DNA of 64,000 nucleotides, from NCBI GenBank assembly GCA_008729055.1, contig SDUX01000004.1, positions 2,170,001 to 2,234,000 on the forward strand. The letters are read 5' to 3'. Under the pieces are notes generated by a model, which saw only the letters and a list, made by a program, of their open reading frames with translations, was not told the DNA's origin and made no database searches. Source of the stretch: Pyropia haitanensis. Lineage: Eukaryota > Rhodophyta > Bangiophyceae > Bangiales > Bangiaceae. A program made the position numbers and the translations under genes. How positions within the stretch are numbered: the first letter of the stretch is position 1; the number at the start of each line of letters is the position of its first letter. Below are positions 1 through 11,956 of the stretch, piece by piece.

Positions 1-1007
1 TTGGTCACCACGCACGCGTACTGCTTGTCCGACGCGAGCAGCGACACCTGCGACACGTACAGGTGGGAGTCGTCCTTAAACGGCTTTTCCGGGTTTTTTC
101 CCACCCGCCGCAGCACCCCCTGCGCGCGAAACGCCTCGCCAAACCGTACCGCGTCGGACCGGAGGGCAAAGCCGAGCCGCTCCATCAGCCAGTCCACCAC
201 GTCCGACGCGCGAAACGACTCGTGCACGTGCAGCAGGTGCCGCTTGTGCACCGACTGCCGGACGCCCTTGGTCGGGTGCAGCAGCTCCTCCACCGCAAAC
301 TTCATCAGCCGCGTGCGGGACGACTCGAGCTCCGACACCAGCGACGACACCGCCGACTTGGTGTGCACCATGGCGCCGCTGCGGCTGCTGCCGGCGGCGG
401 TGCTGCCGGCGGCGCTGCCGCTGCCTGCTGACACGATCGGGCCGCCCCGCACCGCCACCCCCGACACGGTCGACGAGGCGGACGAGAGCGCGCCGACGGG
501 CCGCACCGTCGGCGTCGACGAGAGGAGCTCCAGCCGCTCATCCAGCTGCGTCCGCGCCAGCGGGTAGCAGTCGTAACGAAAGACCATCGACACCACCCAG
601 CGGGCGCCGTAGCCCGTCGTCCGCACCAGCAGCATCAGCCGCAGCTTGATGGGCCGGCTGACCGACGCGCGCAGCCGGAGGGTGCCAACGAGCTTGACAA
701 AGAGCGACCGGTTGGCCGCCGTCTCGCCAATCTTTTCGAGCACCGCCATGACCAGCGGGAGCGTCTGGAAGAGCAGCCGGTCCGACACGGACATGAGCGA
801 CGCCTCCGTCAGCGAGTCGTGCAGGTCGGGCGACATGAGGGAGGTGAGGAAGCCGTACTCGCCGCCACACGCCAAGCCCGCCAGCACGTGCTCACGCTCC
901 AGGTCCCGTGACATGCCGGAGCGACCAGAGGCGGCACTCGGCGCTGACGAGGACGGCGGCGAGCCGCTCTGCAAGACCGTCCGGGCCGCCATGGCGGGGG
1001 AGCCCAT
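1..1007 (-). CDS. DEP-domain protein, C-terminus cut by window edge
   Basis: An uninterrupted minus-strand frame runs from an ATG at 1007 to the left edge, giving 335 codons with no stop; the C-terminus lies outside. Residues about 235-320 form a DEP domain: a basic/helical lead-in with VHKRHLLHVHESF, the core ASDVVDWLMERLGF, then FGEAFRAQGVLRRVG and the closing strand DDSHLYVSQ. DEP domains usually recruit signalling proteins to membranes or receptors. The preceding residues 45-190 are conserved-looking and helical (SVSDRLLFQTLPLVMAVLEKIGE, then RPIKLRLMLLVRTTGYG) but I do not recognise the domain; a Gly/Ser/Ala linker separates the two. A second in-frame ATG lies six codons downstream. The plus-strand open frame over the same bases is an antisense shadow. 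The overall function is unknown; the DEP call itself is strong. Confidence 0.85.
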   Translation of the reverse strand, partial: MGSPAMAARTVLQSGSPPSSSAPSAASGRSGMSRDLEREHVLAGLACGGEYGFLTSLMSPDLHDSLTEASLMSVSDRLLFQTLPLVMAVLEKIGETAANRSLFVKLVGTLRLRASVSRPIKLRLMLLVRTTGYGARWVVSMVFRYDCYPLARTQLDERLELLSSTPTVRPVGALSSASSTVSGVAVRGGPIVSAGSGSAAGSTAAGSSRSGAMVHTKSAVSSLVSELESSRTRLMKFAVEELLHPTKGVRQSVHKRHLLHVHESFRASDVVDWLMERLGFALRSDAVRFGEAFRAQGVLRRVGKNPEKPFKDDSHLYVSQVSLLASDKQYACVVT

Positions 1008-2600
1008 GCACGCGCACACGCGTGGCAGAGGGTAGGGGAAGGCCGCGGGGGAAGGGGAGGGTGAGGGGGGTGGACGACGCGGGAGCGGGACGAGGGGAGC
1101 GGAGGGTTGAGGGGGGGGGAGGACGGCGGGGGAGTGCCCCTCCAAGGCAAAAAGACAAACAAAGGCGGGAGGGCACGGCCGGACCGAGAGACCAGCAGGG
1201 CGTCTGGGGGGGACGCCGAGCTCGGGTACGGCAGCCAACGGCAACACGGCGACCACGGGAGGCGCGCGCAGCCGTGCGGCACGCGGCGGCCCGCGCGGGG
1301 GCGGCACGCACCCTGGCACACCGCACGCCGCGCGCTGCGCCGCGCGCGGTGGGCGGTGGTGGGGGCGGCACGCGCCGCCGCCGCCGCCGCGGGCCGTCCC
1401 CCGCCCCGACGCGGCGCGTACCCACAGCGGTTGTGCGCGGCGCACGCGCGCGGCGGCGCCGCGGCGGTCGCGGCCGCGCGTGCGCTCGCGGCGCGTGCAA
1501 AACAGCCACCCACCCCCCCCCCCCCACGCTGCTAGCTAGAGTCCAAGACTGAGTGGCGCCCTGCGCGGGCGGCGGCCACGCGGCGGCTACAGCTGGGCAA
1601 GCACGAAAAGAAACGTAAACGCGGCGGTCCCGGGTAGTGCCCGCAGATCCCAGAGCCAGCGCGGCACACCGGAGGGGGGCGCCGGCCGGCCACGCGGCCA
1701 CGATGGAGGGGGTGCCCGACGCCAATTCCAAAGCGACATCCAAAGCGATTGGTCGATGGGGGGGGGGGGGGGTGCGCGTGTGTCTTGTGGACACGCGATG
1801 GAAGTGTCCCAAGGCACAGATGAGGAATAGAGCAGAGCGACCGGCGATGGGAGAAAACCGTCCGAGACCCAACTGTCGCTCAATTCCTCGCGCAACTCAC
1901 GGCGAATCCCACAGCGACGCGGCGGCCTCGGCCGAGGGATCACCAACGCTGCCAGCCCCGCGCGGGCCCACACCCCCGCGTGGGGCGCTGCCGTCCCCAC
2001 GAATTCACCCAGAGCGCCGGCCCGACGCCGCGCGTCGACCGGCCCCTGCGCCGCCCAGCGGGCGTGTCCTCGCCGCACCATTGTCCGTGGGGTGGCCCCC
2101 CTGCGGTCGACCGACCCCGCAGACGCGGGAGCGCCTGGAATCCCGCGCTACGGACCCGACGGGCGGCCCCGCCGGCCGCGGCAGGGCACCCCGCGCAACC
2201 AAACGCCTGTCAACCAAAGGGCTGGCCAACCCCCCCCCCCCCCCCCCGGGAGCCCCTTATCGAGTGAACCGGGGGGCGAGTGGCCATCGTCAGAAAGTGA
2301 AAATTCGCCATCGAAGGCTGCAAACCGTGTCGGCTTCGATGGCGCATCAGCGTTGGGTCTCGGGCTAGTGTCGATACGGCGTTTCGATGCGCCATCCGCC
2401 GACGGGGCTTTGATAAGCGTCAAGTCGCGAGACCGAGAACTACAGCACACGTGACCGTGGGATTTCCGTGTCTCGTGTGCGCCTGCGTTGCAGTAGAATC
2501 GTATCGGCTGCCCATCTCCTCCGCATCGCTCTATAAGGTGCCGATGCGAGTGGCGGGCGACACTGCGCTCCGCCCTGCTCGCTGTTTTTCGTCAGCGCAC
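1008..2600. other. Intergenic spacer
   Basis: No convincing gene on either strand. The left part is GC-rich low-complexity sequence with poly-G/poly-C runs (1512-1526, 1757-1771, 2229-2248). From about 2270 to 2540 the GC content falls, with repeated TTCGATGGCGC/TCGATGCGCC-like words that also occur near 5.7 kb and may be remnants of an old repeat. Confidence 0.5.
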
Positions 2601-4050
2601 CACCCAGGACGCGACGGGGCACCCTCCCAATGTGCCCGCCACGTCCGTCGCCACCACCACGTCGCCGCCACCACCACGCTGCCCCCACCAGCCCACCACC
2701 ACCACCAGCCCACCACCACCGCCCCGCCAGCCACCACCCCGCCATCCTCAACGCCGGCCACGCACACGGCCGGGGCGCACCCCAGCTATCCCGCCACCAC
2801 AAACCTGCCGCCGACACAACCCCCGCCGCCCCCGCCGCTGACTTGTACTTGCCGCCGCCCTTGCCGCTGCCGCCGCCGCCGCCGCCATCTTGCACTTGTC
2901 GACGCCTTTGCCGCCGTCGCCGCCATCGCCGCCGCCCTTACCGCTGCCGCCGCCGCCGCCGCCGCCGTCTTGTTCTTGTCGCCGCCCGCTGCCGTCGTCG
3001 CCTCTGTCACCGCCGCCCTTGCCGCCGCCGCCGCCGCCGCCGCCGTCTTGCACTTGCCGCAGCCGCCACCAACGCCGCCGCCGCCGCCGCCGACGACGCC
3101 GCCGCCGATCCGCCCACGCCGTCGATCTTGCCGCCACCGCCAACGCCGTCGATCTTGCCGCCGTCTCCGCCACCGCCGCTACCACCATCACGCCCCTCCC
3201 CTCAGCCGCCCCTCCGCTCTCGCCCTCCACCGCCGCCCTCCCCCCCTCCCCCCAGCTCCCCATACCCCTCGCGCCCACACCCAAAAAAAAAAAACAACAG
3301 CTAAAAAACAAAAGAAAAAGGCAGTGGCACAAGTGGCAGCTGCGGGAGAAGCGATGCCCGAGTCAGCAATGAAAGCAGCTGGCGGTGGCGGCAGAGACGG
3401 CGGCGTGTCGGCGTGCCCCCCCCCCCCCCCCAACCCCCACCACCCAAGACGCGACGGGGCACCGTCCCAAAGTGCCCCGCCACGTCCGTCGCCACCACCA
3501 CGTCGCCGCCACCACCACGCCGCCCTTACCACCCCACCACCACCACCACCCGACAACCACCACCCCGCGAGCGACCACCCCACCACCACAACCCCGCAAC
3601 CTCCACCCCGTCATCCTCAACGCCGGCCACGCACACGGCCGAGGAGCCCCCCAGCTACCCCGCCACGTCCGTGACCGTCGCCAACACCACCCGCCAACGT
3701 CGCCACCACCACCACGCCGTCGGCACCACACCACCATCACACAACAAAACAACCACCAAAAAAACCGCCACCTAAACACAGCCACCTCCCCATCCCACGA
3801 CAACCGAAACCTCCACCCGTCGCCCACCACAGCCGCCACCCCGCTCCCACCCTCCCAGAACGCGACAGGGCATCCCCCCGAAGTGCTCCGCCACGTCTGT
3901 TGCCGCTCCCACCCCACCGCCACCACCCCACCGTCACCACACGCCGCCACCACCAGCCCACCACCGCCACGCCACCACCACCCCGCCCACCAGCACACCA
4001 CCCCTCAATCACCCTCCCGCCACACCACCCCACCCCAACAAACTTACAAC
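2601..4050. repeat. Long CAC/CCG triplet-rich array with about 0.84-kb repeat units
   Basis: The stretch is built from CAC- and CCG-type triplets, but larger units are also visible. A GACGCGACGGGGCACC word followed by a GCCACGTCCGTCGCCACCAC-type segment starts near 2608, again near 3448, and in a more diverged form near 3858. A second landmark, CCTCAACGCCGGCCACGCAC, occurs near 2746 and 3614. The spacing gives a unit of roughly 840 bp with one further partial copy. Between 2840 and 3180 there is a nested repeat of CCGCCGCC tracts ending in TCTTGCACTTGCCG-like words. All six frames give only His/Pro/Thr- or Arg-rich low complexity, so I do not call a protein. Confidence 0.7.
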
Positions 4051-5058
4051 GCCAGCAATGGGGGTGGGCGAAGCACCCCCCCGGCTGCCCCACCCGCCCC
4101 GCCCTTGTCAGCGCCGCCGCCGTCGTCGCCGTTACCATCGCCGCCGCCGTCGTGCCGCTGCCGCCCTTGCCGCCGCCGCCGCCGCGGCCGGCCGCGGCGG
4201 CCCGCGGGCGGCGGCGCCTCGGCGGCCGCCGCGGCTGACCGCCGCGGAGCCGCCGCCACGCGCAGCGGCGACCAAATCGACCGCCGCGGCGGCCGTGCCC
4301 GCAAGTGCCGGTAGCGGCGGCCGCGGCAACGACAGCGGCGGCAGCGGCGGCAGCGGCAGCCGCGACGGCACGGCGGCGGGGACGCCGCCGCCGCGGCGGC
4401 GCCCTCCCTGACGCGGCCCGCGTCGCGTTCTCCACCACCCCCGCCCAGCACGCGACGCGGCGGCGCCGACGCCCGAAGCGAGCAGCAGCGCCTTTAGCGC
4501 CTCGTGCACGCCCAGCTGCACCGCCCGCGTCGGCTGGTGCCCGCGAGCAGTCAGCAACAAGCTCCCCACCGCGTCACCGATGCACGCGGCGAGCACCAGA
4601 CGCCGGCACCGTGACAGGTCCCGCGCCCTCTCCGCGAGAACCTTCTCAGCCACCGCGTGCAAGCCCTGCGTGCGCGCCCTGCGCGCCGACCAACGTCCTC
4701 GCCAGCCCCGCGTCAAGTCTGCGCGCGGTTATCCGTGGCCATGTGGCCAAGATGTAGCCCATGCCCATTTGTACTTTTCCTGGTGACTTATGAGTCCGTC
4801 GACTGAATGTTTGAGAGACCTTAGAATCTGATCATTAAGTGCTAGTAAAAACGTATTGATGTCCAGCAAGTCCAACGCGGGGACAGGCGTGTGAGGCTGT
4901 GCTGTGGTTCGCTCGACCTTGACCCCGCGCCACCGCGTGCGGACACGGGTCAACCGCACGGAGACTGGCAGTAGTACTAGGCCTAGCCGCTGCTGATTTG
5001 AGTCCTTAAGTGCCGCCCGAGCATCTGCGCTTCTCAAACAGAACTTTCCTGTTCGTCG
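4051..5058. other. Spacer with a possible minus-strand coding fragment
   Basis: From 4051 to 4450 the sequence is CCG/GGC-rich. On the minus strand from 4716 to about 4430 one frame has protein-like composition (LHAVAEKVLAERARDLSRC, then LVLAACIGDAVGSLLL), unlike the low-complexity sequence around it, but it has no recognised relative and runs into Arg/Ala shadow. It may be a fragment of an old gene or element. GC content falls from about 4740 onward. Confidence 0.25.
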
Positions 5059-5271
5059 TCAAGCGTCGTCTTCCTCACTCGCCAAAACCATGTCCACCAT
5101 CTCGTCAATGGCCTGGGAGTCGTCCTCAGCCGTCAGCCAGCACCGGGCGACCTGCTCTTTCTGCTCCCGCCTGACTCCCTCGACATGGCCAGACGTGATG
5201 GCTTGACTACCAGACCAGCAGGCGGCTCGGCCGGGACGACTGAACGGCGGGCACACGTCATTGCTCATCAC
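5059..5271 (-). CDS. Possible C-terminal exon or small ORF, unknown
   Basis: A 70-codon frame (ATG at 5271) in a moderate-GC island. Its last 40 residues have ordinary soluble composition with an acidic end (EQVARCWLTAEDD, then EMVDMVLASEEDDA before a TGA stop), which is unusual for chance frames here. The first 25 residues look less natural, so it may be the terminal exon of a spliced gene or a fragment of a mobile element. No family is recognised and no upstream exon was found. Confidence 0.25.
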   Translation of the reverse strand: MMSNDVCPPFSRPGRAACWSGSQAITSGHVEGVRREQKEQVARCWLTAEDDSQAIDEMVDMVLASEEDDA

Positions 5272-8192
5272 TCTTTGTACTTGACACGATTATCAGCGTC
5301 GTACGGTTCTAAGTGCGCAACCAGGAATTTAGATGTCAGCCGGGCATGGAGACAGTACGCTGTAGAGGAGTTGATCTCGGGATATCTGGCTTGGTTATGT
5401 GCGGACCACACAGAACCAAGCCACACTTAACCGGATACAGACTGTACCTGTTGCCCGCCGCGGCGAGCGCCTGGTGCGCGGGGCTCCGAGGTCGACGAAA
5501 CAGAGTCCAAGTCCCACGCGAGCAAGCTCGCACGGATTGGGTCGGTTCATTGTCGGCCGAGTCGCGTGATCCGCTCGGCTGGCCAATCAATGCGCTTCCG
5601 CACTGTCGCTCTCGAGATAACTAAACGACTGCCTGTAAAGGACCTCATCGACGGCGCGAGGTTACAGCCCATCCCAGGATGGGCTCGATGCGCAAACCGT
5701 CGCGTATCGGACGGCGCGTCGAAACCCCGTTTCGATGGTTGACACTGCATCAAAAAAGTCGATACGGGTGTCGATGCGCAAAACGAAAGAGCTGACGATC
5801 CCCGAGGCGGGTCCACCCGATACGATACCACATTCTCCAAGATTTTGCAGCAGCCGCGACGGTGACCCTCAAATCCCCGCGACGGTGTTTGGTGCGTATG
5901 GGCGTGGCGCGCACGAGCGCGCGCCCGCCCACTGCGGCCAAAACGGCGCACCGCAACGTGACTGGCGTCTGCCGGCACCCACCGCCACACCCCCCCCCAC
6001 CGCACACGCCTCGTGGGTGTGCACCCGTTTTTTTATTGGCGCGGCAAGCACTGGCGGCGCGCCCCCCCCGTGGTGCCGTCCCTCCCCCCCACCCACGCCA
6101 CGTAGGCGGCACCGCAGCGCGCCGCCGCCGACGCCGTCGCGGGTGCACAGCGGGGGGTGGGGGCGGCCGACGCGGCCGCGTTGCTCCAGACGGCCGACCC
6201 TGGCCGGCCTGGCCGCCTGTCGGGGGGGCGGGGGGGGGGGAGGGGGGGGCGCCCGCCGCCCGCCGCCCGCGTCCGCGGCGGCCGCGGCCGACCCGGCGGG
6301 GCCGGCGCGCCCCCGCGCCCGCCCCGCGCGGCGTCGTGTTGCCCGTGGCGGCCTGCCGACCACGCGATGCGCCGCCGGCACCCGCCGGGAGGGGGGGTAC
6401 CGTGCCGTACTGCCTGGACGGCCGCCGCGGGCGCGTGCGGGCCGCGTCCCGACGGCGGCGGCGGCAACGGCGGGGCGGGCAGCGTCGCTGCCCACCCCTC
6501 CCCCCCCCCCCCCCCCCCCCCCCGCCTCCCGCGCCGCCCGTCCCCGCCTCGCCCCGCCACCGCCGGCGTCTGACACTGGGCCGCGCCCGCCGCCTGCGCG
6601 TGCGCCGCCCGCGGCGGCGGCGACGCCGCGCGCCCCCCCTCCCGCGCCGCCAAGGCGCGACACGTCCTCTCCCCTCCCACCCCCCCCCCCCCCTGTCCCC
6701 CTTTTTTTTTTGTCCACCCCCACCGCCGCCCCCGCACCGTGCACAGCCTACCTACCCCCGTCGGCGGTGCGCACCAGGCGGACCTGGCCGGTGCCACCGG
6801 CGGGCGGGTGCACCCCCCCCCCCTCCCCCCCCGGTCACCGCCCCCCGCCCCGCCGCGGTCGTCGCGGTCCGTCTGGCGGCCGTCGCGGTCCGTCTGGCGG
6901 CCGTCGCGGCTGGGGCCACCGCCGGCGGCGGCGTGGCCTCCGCACGCGGCGCGGGCGGGCGCCCCCCCTCCCCCACCGGGTACCCCCCCCCCCCCACCGA
7001 CCAGACGGCGGCGGCAGCAGCGGGGCGGCCGGCGCGTGCGTAGCGGCTCACGGCCGCCGCGGCGGGAGCGGCGAGCCGCCAGTGGCGGCGGGCGGCTCCC
7101 GCCGGGGGGGGGGGGGGGCGGGCCGCCCGCGCCCGCGCGGCGCTCCACCGGCCGCAGGTGCTCCCCGCGTGGGTACCCCCCCCACCCCCCCCCCTCCCTG
7201 ACTACACCCCCTGTCTGGCCGCCTCTGTCCGGAAGGCGTGCGTCGCCACGGCCGCACGCACCGCCCCCACCGTGGCGACCGCCGCAGGGGGGGGCGGCGA
7301 GCGTGGACCGGTGCTCCCCAGCCGTTGACTCCCCCCCCCCCCCCCCCCCCGCCCCCGCCCCTCTTGCACCGGCCACAGACGCGCGCTCTTCATCCCCGCG
7401 CGCCCCCCTGTGGCGGCCCCCTGTCCCCCACCGCCGCTCTCCACGGCCACCCCCCCCCCCCCCCCCACCCTCTAAACGACCACGCGGGGGGTGTGTGTGT
7501 GCGGGGTGCCGTCGCGCCATCCCGACCGCGCTGCACCACCACCGGCCGCCCTGACAGCGCCGCCACGGGCCGCCGTCGCCCGCCTCGGCTACCGCGGCGG
7601 TGCGGCCGCGCACGCGCGCGCGCGCGGGCGGGCGGGTGCGGCCGCCGGGTGGGCCCGTTTTGGCCGCCGCCGGCGGGGCGAGACGCGACGGGCGCGCCCG
7701 CCGCCGGCGGGGACGGCCGCGGCCGCCGCACCCCCCCACACCACCCCCCCGCGCGCGCTCCTCGCACGCACCCGACGGCGGCGGGGGCGCTCACGCTCAG
7801 CGGCTACACCCCCCCCCCCCGCTGCCGGCGCCCCCCTGCCACGCGCTGGTCGCCGCGCCGCCGTGACCGTCGCGGACGCGGTGCTGGCCGCGCACGCACC
7901 GTCGACGCGAGCACCCGCGGGCGGCCGCGGCGGTACGCCGGCGACGCCGCCGCCACCCCCCCCCCCCCGGCGTGCCGCCCCCGCCGATCCGATCGCGGTG
8001 CCGTCCGCGTCGCGTCCGCGGCGGTGGCGGCGCCTCTGCCCACTACTCGAGGTGCCCTCCCCCTCCCCCCCCAACGCTGCTGCTTGGCCGGCGTCTTGTC
8101 CCAGTGTCGGTCGCGCCCGCTTCCCACCGGCGGTCCCTGGCAGGCGGTCCCTGGCAGGCGGCGCTCGGCAGCGGCGCGGGCGGTCGTCGACA
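5272..8192. other. Spacer: moderate-GC island, then extreme GC low-complexity DNA
   Basis: 5272-5870 has moderate GC and short words shared with 2.3-2.4 kb (TTTCGATG, TCGATGCGC). From about 5900 to the first PP2C gene the sequence is almost all C and G with many poly-C runs; all frames give Pro/Arg/Ala low complexity. A 21-bp unit beginning GTCGCGGTCCGTCTGGCGGC is tandemly duplicated at about 6863-6910. A 12-bp duplication (CTGGCAGGCGGT) sits near 8135-8160, just before the gene. No gene is called. Confidence 0.5.
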
Positions 8193-9151
8193 ATGGCGGC
8201 GCCGGCCGTCGTCTGCCGCCCGCGCCCGCCGGCGGCGGCACCTCGGGCGGGTGCGGCGGCGGCGGCGGCAGCGTCGCCGCCGCCGGCCGCCGCCGCCGCC
8301 GCCGCCAGCAGCCTCCCCCCCCCCGGCGGCCACCGCGGGCGCGGCGGCTCCGTCCCCCGCGGCGGCGCGGCGGCCGCCGCGTCGTCGGCGCGGCCCGCCG
8401 GGCGGCCGCCCCTCCGCCGGGCGAGCAGCCTGCTCTCCCTCTACCCCCCCGCCGGCGGCGGCGGCCGCCGCGGCAGCGACGTGACCGCCGCGGCTGCCGC
8501 CCGCCGCGACAGCGACGGCACCGCGTCGGCCGCGGCGGGCCGCCGCGGGAGTGACGGTACGGCCGGCGGCCGGCCGGCCGCGGCGCGCCGCGCCGCCGCC
8601 GCCGCCGCCGACGTGGCCGGCCGCGGCGACCGCCGGCCGCCGGGCTGGTGGCGCCGCCCGTTCCTCCCGCGCGCCGCCACCATTGACGGCGGCGGCGGCG
8701 GCACGCCCGCCACCGCCACCCCCACCACCACCACCACCACCACCACCACCACCACCTCCTCCAACGCGACCGCCGCCGCGGCGGGCGCGGCGGGCGTGCC
8801 GCCGCCACGCGTGCGGGGGCTCGGCGACTGCACGCTGCCGCCGGCGCTGCGGCCGCCGCCGCCCGACCCGGCCGTCGGCGGCGGCGGCGGCCACGACCGC
8901 GGCGCGGCCGCGGCGGCCGGTGCCGCCGCCGGTGCCGCCGCCGGGGGGAGCCGCCGCCGGCCGCGGCCGGGCCGCCGCCGCGGCCGCGCGCGCCGCCGCG
9001 GCGGCGCAAGTCGGTGCAGTTTGCCGACGCGGGCGCGGGGGGGCTGGACCACATCCTGGGGGTGGACGATCACCTGCGGCTGGCGGGCGGCTGGCGGGGG
9101 GGGGGGGGGGGGGGGGGGGTGCCCCGCCGGTGGGGGGGGGGGGGGGGGGGC

Positions 9152-9184
<33 letters not shown>

Positions 9185-9347
9185 CGCCGCGCCGGCCGCC
9201 GCGCCGGCGGTGGTGGCGGCAACGACGGCGGCGGCGGCGGCGGCGGCGCACGCCGCCGCCGTGGCGGCGCCGCCAGTGGCCGCGCCGGCGGCGGCGGCGG
9301 TGGCACCGCCGCCGCCGCCGGTGGCGCCCACCCGCACCGCCGCCGCA

Positions 9348-9393
<46 letters not shown>

Positions 9394-9702
9394 CGGCGGC
9401 GGCGGCGGCCGCTGCGGTCGGCGGCGCTTCCCCCCCCCCCTCGGGCGGACGGTGTCGACCCCCCTGCTCCCCCCCCCCCCGCCGCGGCCGACGTCGCGGC
9501 CGCCATGGCCGCCGCCGCCGACCTGCGGCTGTCCCTGGAGGAGCCCAAGCGCCGCCCCCGCGGGCGGGACGTCTCGCTCGCCGGCTCGCCCGTCGACTCG
9601 GACGAGCCGCCGCCCGGCGACAGCGGCGGCAGCAGCGGCAGCAGCAGCGGCGGTGGCGGCGGCGGTGGCGGCGGTGGTGGTGGTGGCGGCGGCAGCGGAG
9701 CG

Positions 9703-9734
<32 letters not shown>

Positions 9735-10438
9735 GCCATCGTCGACCGGCACGGGCGCGTCGTCGTCGCCGCTGACGCAGGCGTCGCTGCCGGCGGTGGA
9801 CGTGGCGCGCTACTGGGCGGCCGTGTCGCGTGGCCGCGCGCTCGGCCGGCCGCCGCCGCCGCCGGGCGGCGGCGGCGCCCGCCGGGACGCGTCGGCGGCG
9901 GCGACGGCGAGCGACGGGGAGGGGGGGGGGGGGGGCGGGGGGGGGGGGACACCGCCACGGACACGGACAGTGACGGCGGCGGCGGCAGCCGGCGCAGCGG
10001 GTCCAGCTCGTCGGGCGACAGCACGCAGACGCCCCAGTGGCCCGCCGCGCGCCCGTCGGTCGCGTCGCGCCTGCCCGGCCGCGGCGGCGGCGGCGGCGGC
10101 CGCGGCGGCGGCGGCGGCGGCGGCATCGGCGGCCGCGGCGGCCGCGCGGCGCCGCCGCGCGTGCCGCCGCCGCGCGCCGCGTCCTTTCTCGGCCTCCGCC
10201 CGCGCCGCGGGGGCGCCGCCGACGGCAAGGCGACGCCGCCGCCGCCGCCGCCGGGCCGGCGGCGGCCGTCGGCGGCCAAGGGCGAGCCGCCCTTTGGTGC
10301 CGCCGCCGCCGCCGCCGCCGCCGACGGCGGCCGCCGCCTGCTCCCGCGCCGCAGCAGCAGCGTGCGCGCGGCGGCGGCGGCGCTGCTTCCGCCCGCCCGC
10401 CCCCGCGGCGACGGCGGCCCCGTGCCGGCCATTGGCGA

Positions 10439-10471
<33 letters not shown>

Positions 10472-11956
10472 GGCGGCCGCCCCGACCGCCACCGCCGCCG
10501 CGGCCGACGGGGTGCCCGACGCGGCGGCGCTGATGGACCGGTGGCTCCCGCCGTCGGCAACGGTCGGCACCGCCGCCGTCGGCCGCCTCGCGACGCTCAC
10601 CTGCGGCGCCGCGGCGACGGCGTGGGCGGGCCGCGTCGGCGGCGCGGCCGCGACGGGCTTCCGGCCGGGCCGCGGCGCGCGGCGGCGGGCGCGGCGGCGG
10701 GAGAACCAGGACGCGTGGGTGTGCCTGTCGCCCTACGCGCCGGCCGCCGCGGCGGCCGCGTCCGCGTCGACCGCCGCCACGGCGGCGGCGACGGCGGCGG
10801 CGGCGGCGGCGGCGGCGGCTGCCGCCGCAGCCGCGGGGGGGGGGGGGGCGCCCGCCGCCGGCGGGGGGCTGCGCGTGCGGGGGCTCGACGCGCCGCCGGC
10901 GCCGCCGCACACGCCGCTCCTCGCGGGCGTCTTTGATGGCCACGGCCACTCGGGCGCCGCCGCCGCGCGCCTCGTCCGGGACGTGCTGCCGGCGCTGCTG
11001 TCGCGGGCGCTGCAGCAGGACCCCCCCCCGGCTGGGCCCCCCCTCTCTTCTTCCCCCGGCGGGGGCAAGGCGGGCGCCCCCCCCCCCCCCACCCCCGCCG
11101 CCGCCGCCGCCGCCGCGCACGCCCGCTTCGCCACCGCCGCCGCCGCCGCCTTCCCCGCCGCCGAGGCCGCCCTCACCGCCCCCGCCGTCGCGCTCGACCA
11201 CCACTTTAGCGGCACCACCGCGGTGCTCGCGTACGTGCCCTCCCCCGCCGACGTGTACGTTGCGTGGGCGGGCGACTCGCGGGCGGTGCTCGGCACGCCG
11301 CCGTCGCCGGGCTCGCCGCTGCTGTCGCCGACGGCGCTGACCGCCGACCACACCCCCGCGGTGCGGTCCGAGGCGCGGCGGATTACCGCCGCGGGCGGCC
11401 GGCTGGCGTGCCCGGCGGGCCGCGGGCCGACGCGCGTGTACCTGCCGCGGCACCCGCTGCCGGGCGCGGCGATGAGCCGCTCGGTGGGGGACACGGCCAT
11501 CGCGGCGGTCGGCGTCACCGCGTCGCCCGACGTGGTGCACGTGGCGGTGCCCGCGTCGGGGGGCGTGCTGCTCCTCGCCACCGACGGCCTGTGGGCGGTG
11601 CTGTCCCCGGCGGCGGCGATGGGCGTCGTTGCCCGCGCGCGGGGCGGCGGCCGGCCCGCCGCCGAGGCCGCCTCCGCGCTCGTTGCCGACGCGGAAGCGC
11701 GGTGGGCGGCGGGGGGGGGGGTCGCCGACGACATTTGCGCGGTGGTGGTGTACCTCGCGCCGCCGGGCGGGTCCGCCGCGGCGGCGGCAGCGGGGGTTGG
11801 CGGCGCTGCTGCGCGGGCTGTTGCGGGGGGGGGGGGGGGGCGCTGGGGGGGGGCCGTCGCGCGCCTGTTTGGGAAGGGGGGGGGGGGGGGGGGGCGCGGC
11901 GGGTGGCGCTGGATGGGAGCACGCGGCCGTTTGTGGTGCCCAAGGGGGGGGGGTGA
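8193..11956 (+). CDS. PP2C-family Ser/Thr phosphatase with long low-complexity N-terminus
   Basis: The C-terminal third (about 10,700-11,760) is a PP2C (PPM) metal-dependent Ser/Thr phosphatase. It carries ENQDAW, GVFDGHGHSG, HFSGTTAVLAY, WAGDSRAVLG, AMSRSVGDT, LLLATDGLWAVL and DDICAVVVYL, so the metal-binding Asp residues are present. The first ~830 residues are Ala/Gly/Pro/Ser-rich with repeated basic-Ser motifs (RRGSDGTA, RRASSLLSL, RRSSSV). The ATG at 8193 is the best start I see; an upstream open frame exists but reads as low complexity. The protein moves between frames at G-runs: a KSVQFADAG segment near 9005-9090 and an LRLSLEEPKRRPRGRD to VDVARYWAAV segment at 9520-9850 are each in different frames, and the natural end (LDGSTRPFVVPKGGG, stop 11954-11956) follows a shift at the 11,875-11,895 G-run. 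These look like homopolymer indels. A second PP2C of the same design lies at 52.6-55.3 kb. Confidence 0.82.

Noticed and set aside
1..567. Plus-strand open frame covering the left edge
   Set aside because: It is antisense to the DEP-domain gene, whose minus-strand frame has recognisable domain sequence.
2280..5870. Weak inverted similarity between 2.28-2.54 kb and 5.65-5.87 kb as ends of one element
   Set aside because: Only short words (TTTCGATG, TCGATGCGC, TATCGTATCGG) match and there is no flanking duplication; too diverged to support boundaries.
5735..7739. Long overlapping Pro/Arg/Ala frames on both strands
   Set aside because: Composition follows the triplet content; no motif, no plausible start context, similar length on both strands.
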